This document shows positions 43,914 through 54,761 of a stretch of 64,000 nt of DNA, one piece after another (position 1 is the first letter of the stretch; each line of letters begins with the position of its first letter). This DNA is from Morella rubra. Its lineage: Eukaryota; Streptophyta; Magnoliopsida; Fagales; Myricaceae. Below the pieces are notes generated by a model. The model was not told the origin of the DNA, did no database searches, and worked only from the letters and a program-made list of their open reading frames with translations. The stretch covers positions 21,622,111-21,686,110 of the forward strand of contig CM025854.1 of NCBI GenBank assembly GCA_003952965.2, given 5' to 3'. The translations under genes were made by a program, and so were the position numbers.

Positions 43914-45335
43914 CTTCCTTGAATAATTTGTCCATGCAGAGATAACCACTCAGCAGTCCTGCTTTGAGAGATTTGAAGCAGTGCTCACAATTTCAGCCTG
44001 ACTGGATTCGGCTCGTGAAGTGTATATGAATTTGATTTCTTGACATGGAAGAGTGATGCCAAGCTGGTGTACTGATGAGTTTGCAGAGCACTGAAGGTTG
44101 GATATCAGCTTCAGTATCTGCACCAGAGCAATTGTCTTGTGGAGGTGGAACTGACATTGACAAGTTGTTCTGATGACATCGGGGATTTTACATGGTGGGT
44201 TCCAGTTACAATTTTTTCCTCGATTGTTTTATTCTTTTTCTTTACTGATGCATTCAACATTGAGAGAGACACAACAGAGAGAAAGAGAGAGAGAGAGAGA
44301 TATGAACATGCACACAGATCCATAGGGGAATGTAACACAGTGCTGATAATTCATTTCATTGATGAGAAGTTCATGTTAGTATTTGAAAGTTGCTCCTTTT
44401 TCTTTTCTTTCGGTTCACTTTCCAAGAAAAATGACCATAAGAATAAACAATTTTTCGATGGAGTTGGATGATTCAAGTTCCTTATTTCATAAGTCACAAA
44501 CGAAAAAAATGATTGCAGAAATTTATCTCTTCCTTCCGTGAAATACAGAAATTTACGTGAATTACTTGTCAAAAGAAACAGATAAATTACAAGCTCTCAG
44601 AACAATGGGGACAATGAACCAGAACAGAACAATGAGGAGGAGGAGCAGAAAAGGGTCAAGATTTTATTTTTTATTTTTTTAGTGATTTTTCAAAACAAGT
44701 GATGAAGGTCCAAACTGCATTTCCAATAAAAGTTATAAATTGTGTTAGTCCCACATTGTTAGTAATGTGGGTTCTTTATGATTTGATTTTTCCATGTACT
44801 AGTTCAATACACCTTGAGGAGTAAAAATGTAATTCATCAGACTTTCTACAATAGAACTAGATCTCTTTAGACCGAACCTCCTCAAGTCTTTTATCTCTCT
44901 TTTTCTCGTAGTCACGTAACATAGACTTAATAAAAATATACATCCATGCCAGCCAACATCCACCATTTGGAGATCAATTTGGAACCATTAACTCAACCTT
45001 ACATTGCTTCAATACTTAGTTATTTATTTTTATTTTTTTTTAAAAACTCCCGTGTAAACTAACCGTGCCGTAAATTCTCTCCCAAAAGTAAGACAATTGC
45101 AGACCTTGGGTTTGGTAAAGAACACAATTTATCTTTAAGCACAAGGTAATGGTAAAGAACACAATTACTTCGGAGATTATGTTCACTGCCCATTGCATGA
45201 GAATTAAAATTAGCTATTTAAAAAGAAAGAAAACTGAATTTGAGAGAGAATACTGCGATTAGAACTTCTTCAACAGAAATTTAGGTGCATATTTGAGGGA
45301 AGTACATGGTAGGGGAGAGAAAAAGACTTCCCTCT
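43914..45335. other. Intergenic region, polygalacturonase-like gene to psaN
   Basis: This region holds the 3' UTRs of two convergent genes. A GA repeat lies at about 44277-44300. The word GTTAGTCCCACATTG near 44745 is common in plant repeats, but no element ends could be fixed. Confidence 0.45.
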
Positions 45336-46093
45336 TCACCATTTCCAGAAAACATTAGACCCACACTTGTATTTGTCTTTTCCTTCACATTCCAGGTCCA
45401 AATCTTCAGAAAGAAATGGGACTTTCTGCATCAATCCAAAACCAAGCCAGGAGAATCAGCTAATGAAAAGCCATTGTAGACACAAACCTAGGATGCATAA
45501 TAAATTATGAGTCACACCTTTTGCTTGGCAAGATCTTGGCAGCCGGTGAAGTTCTCAGGGAACTTGCATGTGCCAAATTGAACTGTGAAAGCTCGGGCAA
45601 AGTTTGCACCACTTGTGGCCAACCTCTTCCTGTCATTCAGTTCCTATTACACCATTCGAGCTTAGTTTTATCTCATATTAGATGTAAAGATAACAAGCAA
45701 CTAGACACTAGTGAAGTATAAAACAACTAATTGGGGATCAACAGTGTACTCCCTACTTGATAAAACAAACGGATAACAAACCTTGTTAGCTTTGCTCTTT
45801 TCAAGGTATTCTTCGATGATCCCAGCATTGGCAGAGGAATTGGAGGCAGCAGCAGCGGTTGTGAAAAGGGTGGCTGTTAGGCAAAGCAGTGCAGCCCTTC
45901 TTCCGTCACTCCCTCTTGATTCTTTTGGTTCAGAAACTCTAGCCTGTTGGGCCCTGATCACAGGCAACTTGTGTCCAGCCACAACCGGGGATGCGACCGA
46001 AGGCATGGAAGCAAGCTTTGCATTAAGCTCGGAAGATCCAGCGCCCGATATGGCATAGTTGCATGCCAAAACACTAGAGTTCATGGCTGCCAT
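45336..46093 (-). CDS. PSAN: Photosystem I reaction centre subunit N, chloroplast precursor
   Basis: Three exons: 46093-45782, 45643-45518 and 45425-45336, with GT-AG introns, total 528 nt, 175 residues. The first about 90 residues are a bipartite transit peptide: a Ser/Ala-rich plastid part, then a twin-arginine RR (65-66), a hydrophobic core and an AANAG-type cleavage region at about residue 90. This targets the thylakoid lumen by the delta-pH/Tat route, as known for PSI-N. The mature part has the family's conserved features: a tyrosine-lysine start (IIEEYLEKSKANK), FGTCKFPENFTGCQDLAKQK and the Cys-rich end CEGKDKYKCGSNVFWKW. PsaN sits on the lumenal side of photosystem I and assists plastocyanin docking. 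Met 4 is an alternative start. Confidence 0.96.
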
Positions 46094-46187
46094 TTCTGCA
46101 ACTCTGATTTACAACAGGAAAGAAATGTTCAGTTGTCTTCCCAATGAGCAAACGTGGAAAGAGGGTGGTTTTTGGGTTATGGATATT

Positions 46188-46246
46188 GATAAGGAGTGAT
46201 GTGATAATGAGTGTAATAATAGGTTGTGGTGGGAGTGTGGATAAGG
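46188..46246 (-). promoter_or_regulatory. Paired I-box motifs upstream of psaN
   Basis: GATAAGG occurs at 46188-46194 and again at 46240-46246, about 95 and 150 bp upstream of the start codon. GATAAG I-boxes are typical of light-regulated nuclear photosynthesis promoters. Assignment rests on motif and position only. Confidence 0.45.
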
Positions 46247-46559
46247 TGAGATTGCCTCACTCCTATTGGCAAACTCTCTTCTTCGTTCTGTTCTGGAATT
46301 CAAATTCGGACCCACTTTGGAATCAAAATATGTGCTTGGTATCTCTCCAGTGAGGACAGACCCAATTTACATCCGGGATTGTGAACCACTTACCCAGATG
46401 ATGGAGGGATTATTTGGTCAAAAAAAAAAAAAAAGTCAGCTTAATAACATAATAATTAAATAACAACAAATAGGGATCATTTCATATTCTTCTTCCGGGG
46501 AAAATGGACGCATCAATTTTTTTTTAAGTAAGATGTAAATATTCCATATTTGAGAAAAA

Positions 46560-46936
46560 GGGAAAAATATATTTTTCACCCACAAACTACCGGTGTAGTG
46601 ATACATTACACCCCAAACTACTATCTTTAAGATATTGCACCCTCAAACTACCAATGTTAGACACTTTGCATCCTAAACTACCCACTTTGACACATTACAC
46701 CCTCCGACTACTAATATTAAACACTTTGCACCCTCTATTTGACAATAATATCCTTGAGAAATTAATGAATTGACAACAATATTTTCAATATATACAAAAT
46801 AGGTCAACGGCATTATCGTCATTTAAGTCTGAAAATTTGACAAAGAGTGCAATGTGTCAAAATTGGTAGTTTATGGTGCAAAGTGCAAAACCTATAGTAG
46901 TTTTGGGGGGGGGGGGGGGGGGAATGTATTTTCCCC
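46560..46936. mobile_element. MITE, 377 bp, with 9-bp target duplication
   Basis: Ends GGGAAAAATATATTTTTC and reverse complement GGGGAAAATACATTCC. TGAGAAAAA flanks both sides exactly (46551-46559, 46937-46945), a 9-bp duplication as in Mutator-type elements. The interior has four tandem-like phrases of the form CACCCTCAAACTACC.ATGTTAGACACTTTGCA and an 18-G run (about 46905-46922). No coding capacity. Confidence 0.8.
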
Positions 46937-46945
46937 TGAGAAAAA

Positions 46946-47662
46946 TCTAAGTTTCCTTCGGACGCTGGACTGTAGCCTGCTAGATAGATGCTTGGATGCT
47001 TAAACTAGCGGACCAGAGATCAAAGTTCAAAGACCAACATGTCTAACTCTGCCTGTTCGAGAGTTTCTCCCGGTACTATTCAGCATGCAAGATATTCTAC
47101 ATGACTCAAATAACTACTATAACAATTGATTGATATACAGACTTCCGTTACGAAAATCTACACAAAAACAGTCTTTAATTTGTATACCTTAAAGACTGAT
47201 TTTCAACAGAGTGAACATTCGTGCACTTAAAAAGGCACCCCAAGGAAGAGGAGAACAAAATTGTAAATACAACAAATTGAGGTTAAGCTAATTAACAAGA
47301 GTGAGTCCAGTGCTCACGAGTGCCTCCCAAGTTCACAGCAGATGTTTGTAAAGATGCCTTCTGACGAAAGGTCCTTCAAATTTGCTCAATTATGAATATG
47401 CGACTCCTGTAAAATCAAATAAATCTTTTGATTCTATTCATGTCATTTTTCATGGTCGACCAATTTATTGTCCTTGATGATGGCAGAGACTGGATCATAG
47501 TAGATTTGATGCATCGAAGAGTTTAACTCCACTGGCAGTAGTGTTTGCGCAGCTGGTGCTTGGAACAATTTAAAACCCAAGAAAAACTCGTAGTTAAATC
47601 TTGTTATGCTTTAATCAGAACACCATCAAAGAAGAAACTCCGAATATATCAACTTGTGATTC
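46946..47662. other. Intergenic region, psaN to SWIM gene
   Basis: This region holds the 3' side of the SWIM gene and the distal promoter side of psaN. Nothing recognisable was seen. Confidence 0.4.
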
Positions 47663-50600
47663 TTATCTCAATCGTGACAATCTTTTCCGCTTCCGATTTC
47701 TCTTGCGCCCAACGGCAGTCTTCATACCGTTGGAACTAGATGGAAGAGGCAGACTGGAGGATGGCTTCCCGACATATGTTCTGCCTTTCTTTGACACCCA
47801 TTTCAATGGCAGGTTATTTACCACAGTGCCAATGTCACTAGAACTAGTCAGTTCAACAAGTTTCTGGATTTGATCAAGCATCTGGTGAGCCCACGCCATT
47901 GACAGATCCAGTGAAACTGAATCATCCATCGGTTTCTTCCATAGATTCATCAGTATCTCTTTATATGACTGAAAAGACATTGAAGGTTGATAACTATGAT
48001 GATTTTTGCAGATCATATTGACCTTGATTACATGCTTGCAAAGGTTTCCTTGCATTGACCAGGCACAATCACAGAATGCAAACTCTGATCCTGGATTCCA
48101 CACCAACCGTGTTAGGTTGCTATCTTTCTGGCTTAAAACCTTGGCAAAGAGGTGGTCCAGGTTGTCTAAGGTTACGGCAGAATCAGGAATCTGTAGTGCC
48201 CTGTGCCATGATGTAGAAGCTATATATTCCTCCTTCACATTTTGAAAAGAATCACTTTCATCTGCATAGCGGTCAAGCCAGTAACTTGAATGTAGTTCAG
48301 TAGTCAGCTTGTGCACTAACCAGTCTACTCTCTGAAGTGCACCAAGATGCGAATCATCAAACAGTTTAACTTTAAGCTTCACATGATAGGCTTCTATGGC
48401 ACCAGATGCCTCCTCGCTAGCAAGTGGAAGACTTCCAATTGTTGATAGCCACATTTCTGTTGGACAAAAAGCAAGCAAATCTCAGATGGAAAGCTTTTCA
48501 AGGCAGTTTCACACAGTTGTATCTGGTAAAAGTGTGGGAATGTGTTCAAATGCACATTTATGTATTCTAGAGAGACGAAAAAACAAAGACAGAGAGAGAG
48601 GTCAAACCGATCTTAGGCACCCAAGAGGCCTTGAAATATTCCATAAAAGCAGTTTGATCAACAAAATCCTGAGTTAGTTCTTCTAAGGCAACCACTGTAT
48701 CAACTCCACTCCAAATGCTGTACACTATCTCCCCCAGCTGTTTAAATATTTGCCGCTGAACTTCAATGTTATTGCATTTCTTAACAATATTCCTTAGCCA
48801 TGACCTACGAACACGCCAGAGGGAAAAAAGAACAGGACAGCAAAATATATCCCTGAAACCCATCAATAATGTCAGCAACTCACTCTCTTGAGGTTAGCTA
48901 TTTTTGTTTGAAACAGGAAATTAGAGAAAGTGATTCCTGCCTTATGGGATCAGTTTCAGCCGCTGCATCATCAATCAAAAACCCACTGACCTTCCATCCA
49001 GGCTCCATGCTACGGGCTCGATCAAGGAGAGCTTTCATCCATTTAGACATGTCTGGCTTTGAGAAGCTGCGTGTGATAACCCATGCAACAGGGAGGGCAT
49101 GCTGCCTTGAATCAAATACAAGAAGTGTGCACAAGGGGTACTGCAGTTCCACAGATAATGAATAAAGACACTCCAGTAATTCAAACAAAGATAGTTAGAT
49201 GAATATCAATTAATCAATTACCTTAAGCCTCTTTATGCCAAATGTTGAATCAGCTGCAATGAGACTGCGATGTCCAAACCGTATCATTTGTTGCAATTGC
49301 CATTCCGTTTGAATCCCCAAAATAAAAGCATCTTCTTCTGATGTATCCTGATAAAAGAATATATACTTTTTATTGCGTTCCACCCACATCCGGATACTAG
49401 CTTGATCATCTAGATCCAACTCATGGGTAGATCGTTTTATAATCATCCCAAGCTTGTGGACATACTGGGAGGCAAGGCTGTTAACTTTTGCATTTGAACC
49501 ACAGTATCGTTGAATCCCTTCTATGTGTTTCTCTAATACATTCTCTTCAGGTATGCCCAGATAGATCATAGACATTGTTTGTTGTTGAATCTCATTACAA
49601 ATATATGGAATTTTCTTAGCACCAGGGCCAATGGCATCCCTGTCAAGTGGCCCATGGCAGATAAAACCAGATTTATTAACATGGCGCCGGTCATTGTAAT
49701 TGTATATAATCAGTGCAAGTGATGGACGGGCATACAGGCGCTTCACGACAAAATGGCAAGTACAGCCTCGCATGGATTGAGGTCTAGCAGCACGATTGCG
49801 GGTGTTAAGCCGATATCTTCTACTAGGTAATACACTACCTCCTTCCCCATAATTTTCAGGACCAAAAGAACACCAATACCTTCAAGAATCAAAATAAGCG
49901 AATCAACAAAGGTAACTTGAGAAGCATTGATTCAATAACATATAGCAGTTGTATATGAATTTTGCATCCATCTAGACCCTTACTGCTAATACTATTATCT
50001 ATATAAGCAAACCAGATGGTGAAATAGGTGGGTTACTTTATAGGTATTATCCATCATGAGGGTCTGAAACTTGGTTATAACATCAATGTGAAATCTCAAT
50101 AATACGTGGACAAATGAAAATTAAAAGAAAAACACAGTTTTCCTTCTGTCTCGTATGAGGTTTAGACTACCCAAGTCAGGTCCCTATGTTTGAACACACA
50201 AGTGCCAAGAAGAAAACAAATGGCCCTTTTCTTAGAATCACATAAACATCTGAATGCCAGTCCCAAAAGACCAAAGGTGACAATTCTAAATGAGACCTCT
50301 ATAAAAATGTTATTTTTTAATGGATGTAGCTTCTCTGAATACAGAAAAAGTGGGAGAGGGCCAAAGAGTAAAATGGTAGAATAGGAGACTAGAGTCCTGA
50401 AGGAAAAGGATAAAGAGTTAAATTAAAAAGGCAAAGAATTGATGCTATTATGTTCCAGCCGATACAAGGAAGAATAAACTTCTTGAAAATTGTGTTGTAT
50501 AATTATATCAGACATGCTACCCATATAAAGAAAGCAACTCTTATCATCAAGGTCGCTGTCTTTGATAAGAACTATGTTTTGGCACATGGCAGTATAGCAT

Positions 50601-51114
50601 CCGTTAAAAAAAAATAATAATAACATCATTTTAAAGGACCTTCATCAATGCTGTTCTTCAGAGACCAAAGAGATTTGATTGGAGGCCTAAAGCAACTATC
50701 TTAGTTGCCTAGGTCTCTAGCAGCCTTGCTTTCCAAGATTGTATCACACACTATACATGACATCATAAGACCAAAACTCTACCAGTTGCTGAAAGTTTAA
50801 ACTGTAAAGATGATATGTACTTTGCAAAGCACACTAGAAACTTACAGCCTATATTCCAAATATTCATCATTCTTGTACTCCTTCAAGGTTCCCAAAGATC
50901 GTTTTCTTCCCCTCTCAATATGGAACCGTGTTGGGCATTCTACATTAGAGCATTCACCAATTATAAATGCATCAACACGTTCATAAGGAATGAGGGCAAC
51001 ATCATCTTCACGTTCAGAAGTGCGAAACTTGGTCCACGTCAAATCAGTAGAACAGAACTCCTCCTCTGGTGGATCTTGAACAGGGATAGCAAGTATCGAT
51101 TCCACTATAGCCAT
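47663..51114 (-). CDS. SWIM zinc-finger protein derived from a MULE transposase (AT1G60560-like)
   Basis: Five exons: 51114-50846, 49879-49222, 49140-48941, 48852-48608 and 48456-47663, sum 2166 nt, 721 residues in one frame. Intron 3 has a GC donor (AAG/GCAGGA); the rest are GT-AG. The order is an N-terminal domain, a Cys/His segment (GCTCHFVVKR), a MULE-transposase-like core (LIAADSTFGIKRLKYPL with Asp 300; GFLIDDAAAE with Asp 366) and a SWIM finger CxCx8CxH (Cys 586, 588, 597 and His 599) followed by a basic tail (GRKRNRKRKRLSRLR), a likely nuclear signal. The intact long frame, the introns and a single-copy look without terminal repeats indicate a domesticated host gene of the FAR1/MUSTANG kind. 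The role of this branch is unknown; DNA binding is inferred. Confidence 0.9.
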
Positions 51115-52652
51115 CTGCTATAAATTGCTCCTACTGATATATTATCTTACCGGACTAAAATTGGCGCTACGTCATCTGAGACATAAATAGCATAAAATAA
51201 GATAAATTAAACCAGTCAAAACAGGCAAATTTGCATAGCAGCAACTTTAATTAGACCATTAGCAGCCGTTATGGCAGACACCCTTTTAATAAAAACCTTT
51301 ATCATTGTTATGATCAAAGATGAGGTAATTTTGCACCGGTGAGGACTCCTCGGTTGAGAAAGGCGAAATCTTAGCCAAGTGAAATTTATTTTAGGCAAGA
51401 CTCAAATGGAGTTCAAGAAGGATCAGGCGTACACTCATTTTCTTAACATCGCAACACGTAGTGCGAATTGAAAAAGCATACAGCGAGAGGGAAAAAAAAA
51501 ATACTAAGTGCTGTGTCTTACTCCAAGGATGCATTCAACCCAACTCTTGATTGACTTCACGGCTCCCAAACAACATTCACTGAAGGAAATATTCGAAACT
51601 ATGCAAATCATGCTCAGAAGAATCTCTCTTGAACGAAAAATCAAATTCATACTAGTATATTGCTTCCCCAAAAAGTTTAGAGAGAGAAACAGAGGGAGAG
51701 AGCGAGAATATTACCATTTCAGAAATTGTTCCGTGCCATACCACACCGGGAGCGAGGAGAGAGAGAGAGAGGGGTTTTAGAACAAAAAGGGTTTGGGTTT
51801 GGCACAATAGGTAGGGTTTATGACATCACGTTTTCGTGCTGGCTACAGTTCTAGGAAATAAGGAAGATGAACAGTAGTGGCTAAGGCGAGACTATAATAT
51901 GGGCTTCTCTTAAGTCGGTTGAGGTCCTCCTTTAATCTACGGTTGAGGTCCGAAACTATACACATGTTTAATCTTCTACGGTTGACCATCTTGATTTTAC
52001 TTTCTTGCCCCTGAACTGCTGCTAAAACCCTCAAAACTAGTAAGCACTTTCCGTCTTATTATAGCATATAATTATTTAGGAAAAAATTCACTTTGTTTAT
52101 TCGAATTATGGGATCAATATTACTTTGTCACATTTAACCATTATTAAAATTTATTAATATAAGCCTTCAAATTCAAAAAGAAATCAACTCAAGCATGGCC
52201 CCTTTTATTGAGATGTATTGTTATCTGCACCAAGACTACCTTCTAAAATAAAAATGTTAATGAAATACAACTTGGAGAACTGATGGACTCACTCGCAACT
52301 ACAAGAAGTACATATTGATAATTATGTTAAATTATTTTATGCTTTATTAGTTATGTCTCACTCGCAGACTGTAGAGTGTTAGAGCTTCGAATATATTAAA
52401 ATTCGAGAAAAATATAGTTGATACAAACTAGAAAAAATGTCCAAAGGCCAACAAAAAGCCTAAACGAATCTAAAGGCCCTACACCAAGCCGAATTCGAAG
52501 ATTTAGAAATCAATCCAGCCAAAAGGGCTAGATCCAAGAACAACCACAAGGGTTGTAAGACAACCACAAATCGACTTCAAGAGCTGGAACACACAATAAC
52601 CACAAATCGACCATAAGGATCGGGACACAACAAACTCATTGCACATGGCCAC
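51115..52652. other. Intergenic region, SWIM gene promoter to MYB 3' side
   Basis: GA-rich tracts at about 51678-51770 suggest the leader of the SWIM gene, perhaps with an intron in the 5' UTR. The rest is AT-rich without coding signal. Confidence 0.45.
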
Positions 52653-52861
52653 ATGTGCCATCCATTCAAATTTTCAGATTTCGCAAAGGATCATGGGCAT
52701 GAAGATATGATCAAGTTAAAGGGTATCAATGAAACGTCGGCTACATTGTGCTATTTGAAAATGGCTTCTCAGCAAGAACAAGTAGATGGATCACTAGCTC
52801 ACAAGCTGTTCCCTTCATAGACTTTCTTGGTGTGGGGGACCCTTAGTTAATAGGAGCTGAG
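52653..52861 (+). pseudogene. Inverted partial copy of the MYB last exon
   Basis: A 209-bp stretch that is the reverse complement of 53230-53439, the last MYB exon plus the first 15 bp of its 3' flank. I count about eleven differences including a 1-bp deletion in the HKAVPF segment, about 95 percent identity. It lacks the rest of the gene, so it is a fragment. It faces the MYB gene tail to tail with a spacer of 368 bp, so a read-through MYB transcript would contain both arms of a hairpin. Confidence 0.9.
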
Positions 52862-53229
52862 CTTCTATTATCTTCAAAAATGTTGTCTCAGTTACCAGCG
52901 GATATCTACTTGACATTGATCAATCAGGACTTAATTTAAGCTTTAATTAGATAAATGGAGTGTGCTGTTTGTTTTTCTTATATCTATGTCCATGATATTA
53001 TTATTATTATTTTTGCTAATCAAATACTGTTTCATTAACATAAAAAAAAAAAAAAAAAGGGGGTGGGGGCGGTGGGGGAGTCCGTGGACTCCGAACACCA
53101 AAAGCCAACACTACAGAAATGTTGAGTTGACAGAACACAACAAACAACAGAGACAGAGAACAAAAAACTAAACAGAAACAAACATCATGGAGGCTTTTGG
53201 TCTTCGAAGTCCACAAACTCCGTTGTGTA
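52862..53229. other. Spacer between the inverted MYB exon arms
   Basis: It contains a LINE-like tail (TTTCATTAACATA then about 17 A at 53042-53058). A smaller inverted repeat pairs GGACTCCGAACACCAAAAGCC (53084-53104) with the reverse complement of the stretch at 53193-53213. Confidence 0.55.
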
Positions 53230-53244
53230 CTCAGCTCCTATTAA

Positions 53245-54281
53245 CTAAGAGTCCCCCACACCAAGAAAGTCTATGAAGGGAACAGCCTTGTGAGCTAGTG
53301 ATCCATCTACTTGTTCTTGCTGACAAGCCATTTTCATATAGCACAATGTAGCTGACGTTTCATTGAGTCCCTTTGACTTGATCATATCTTCGTGCCCATG
53401 ATCCTTCGCGAAATCTGAGAATTTGAATGGATGGCACATAGTCCTGGGGACTGTAGTGATTCCTGTGGGGAAAAAAAGATTAAATCTTGGTCATTACCAA
53501 AGACAAGAATTATAGAGTAGAAAAGAAAAAGATTGATTCAAACCATGTAATCCCTTATTACCACATGAAGAAGTACTCGGATCTATATGATCCTTTCTCC
53601 CTCCACCAAAAAAGTCGAAACTCTTGAGTGAAGCTGCTGTTCTCGTTGAATGGCTAAAACTTAAAAGACCTGATGAAGTTGACGAAGAGATTCCTAGTTC
53701 TCCATGGTTTTGGAATTTCAGAGGCCCTAGCTTGAAGCCCCTCGGACGATCATGGAGTGTAAACTCTCCCCGCTTTCTTCTTGCCATGATAACGTGGTAG
53801 TGATTCTTCAGTGCATTATCAGTTCTGCCGTCAAAACGGCTAGCTATTAAAGCCCATTTGTTTCCATAAATTCGATGGAAAGCAAGAAGCCTTTGTTCCT
53901 CTTCTTCTGTGAATGGCTTCTTGTTAATACTGGGATCAAGCTGGTTGTACCATCTCAGTCTGCAACTTTTCCCTACAAAGAAAGATAACATTAGTTTGGA
54001 AAGCCCCTGACCATTTCTTTGAACTAGCGCTGTATAAGAAAGAGAGGAGGAACATGGGGCCCTGCCTTGGCCCCGCTGCTCCTGTGAGGGTGGGGGATGT
54101 GGGAGATGATCATAATATGCTACGTACCTGATCTTCCCTCAAAATGCTCTGCAATAAAATTCCAATTCTTGGGACCATAATGTTCAACAACTTGTCGTAG
54201 TTTCTCATCTTCTACTGGCCTCCAGTGCCCTCTATAGCATTTCCTCCCGCTGTCACTGCTACTGCATCTAGATTTTCCCAT
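53245..54281 (-). CDS. R2R3-MYB transcription factor, subgroup 21-like (MYB52/54/56/117 type)
   Basis: Three exons: 54281-54128, 53972-53544 and 53462-53245, total 801 nt, 266 residues. The R2 repeat has Trp 20, 40 and 59. The R3 repeat has Phe 72, Trp 91 and a Tyr at 110 where most R3 repeats have Trp (KNHYHVIMARR). RGHWRPVEDEKLR and FTEEEEQRLLAFHRI are the spelling of subgroup 21, whose members regulate secondary wall formation, organ boundaries and seed traits. The C-terminus ends VPFIDFLGVGDS, a motif of the subgroup, which supports the third exon; reading through the second intron would instead stop at 53494. The last exon is duplicated in inverted orientation downstream (52653-52861). 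DNA-binding role in the nucleus follows from the family. Confidence 0.93.
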
Positions 54282-54726
54282 CTTCTGCAATCAACAGTCG
54301 CAAACCAGATCCAAAACGTTATGGCCCCCAATCACTCGACGTGAAAGTTGATGACAAGTCCTTTAAATACATGCACATATAAGAGACAGACTAAGTCGAA
54401 CTAAAGATGACATGTATAAGAAGAGGGAAGGTCTACTTAGGTTTCGTGTGAGAAGTCGCTTTTGCTATATTTGTTCACACGATCGGGTGTACTGTATTAT
54501 GCCACTATATAATGTAAAACACATTTGCAACCAGCAACATTTGTATTCCCTGTGCAATTGGCTCATATTGCCTAACTTACACCTCTCTCAATTTAATGCA
54601 AATGGTTAAGCAGCGCAAGCAATTTGCCAATTTGCATCCGATGGGGCATGCCCACTAACCTACAAATAACTTGTGTTCTTTATGATTGTCCACAAGTTTA
54701 GAAGTATTTTGTTCTATGCAGTTATT

Positions 54727-54761
<35 letters not shown>

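Noticed and set aside
44740-44930. GTTAGTCCCACATTG with a later TCACGTAACA suggests a solo LTR-like repeat
   Set aside because: No target duplication and no second copy in the window; the match is to a common plant word only.
53494-53543. MYB ending at the in-frame stop at 53494
   Set aside because: A donor at 53543 and acceptor at 53463 join a third exon ending in the subgroup's FIDFLGVG motif and keep the frame.
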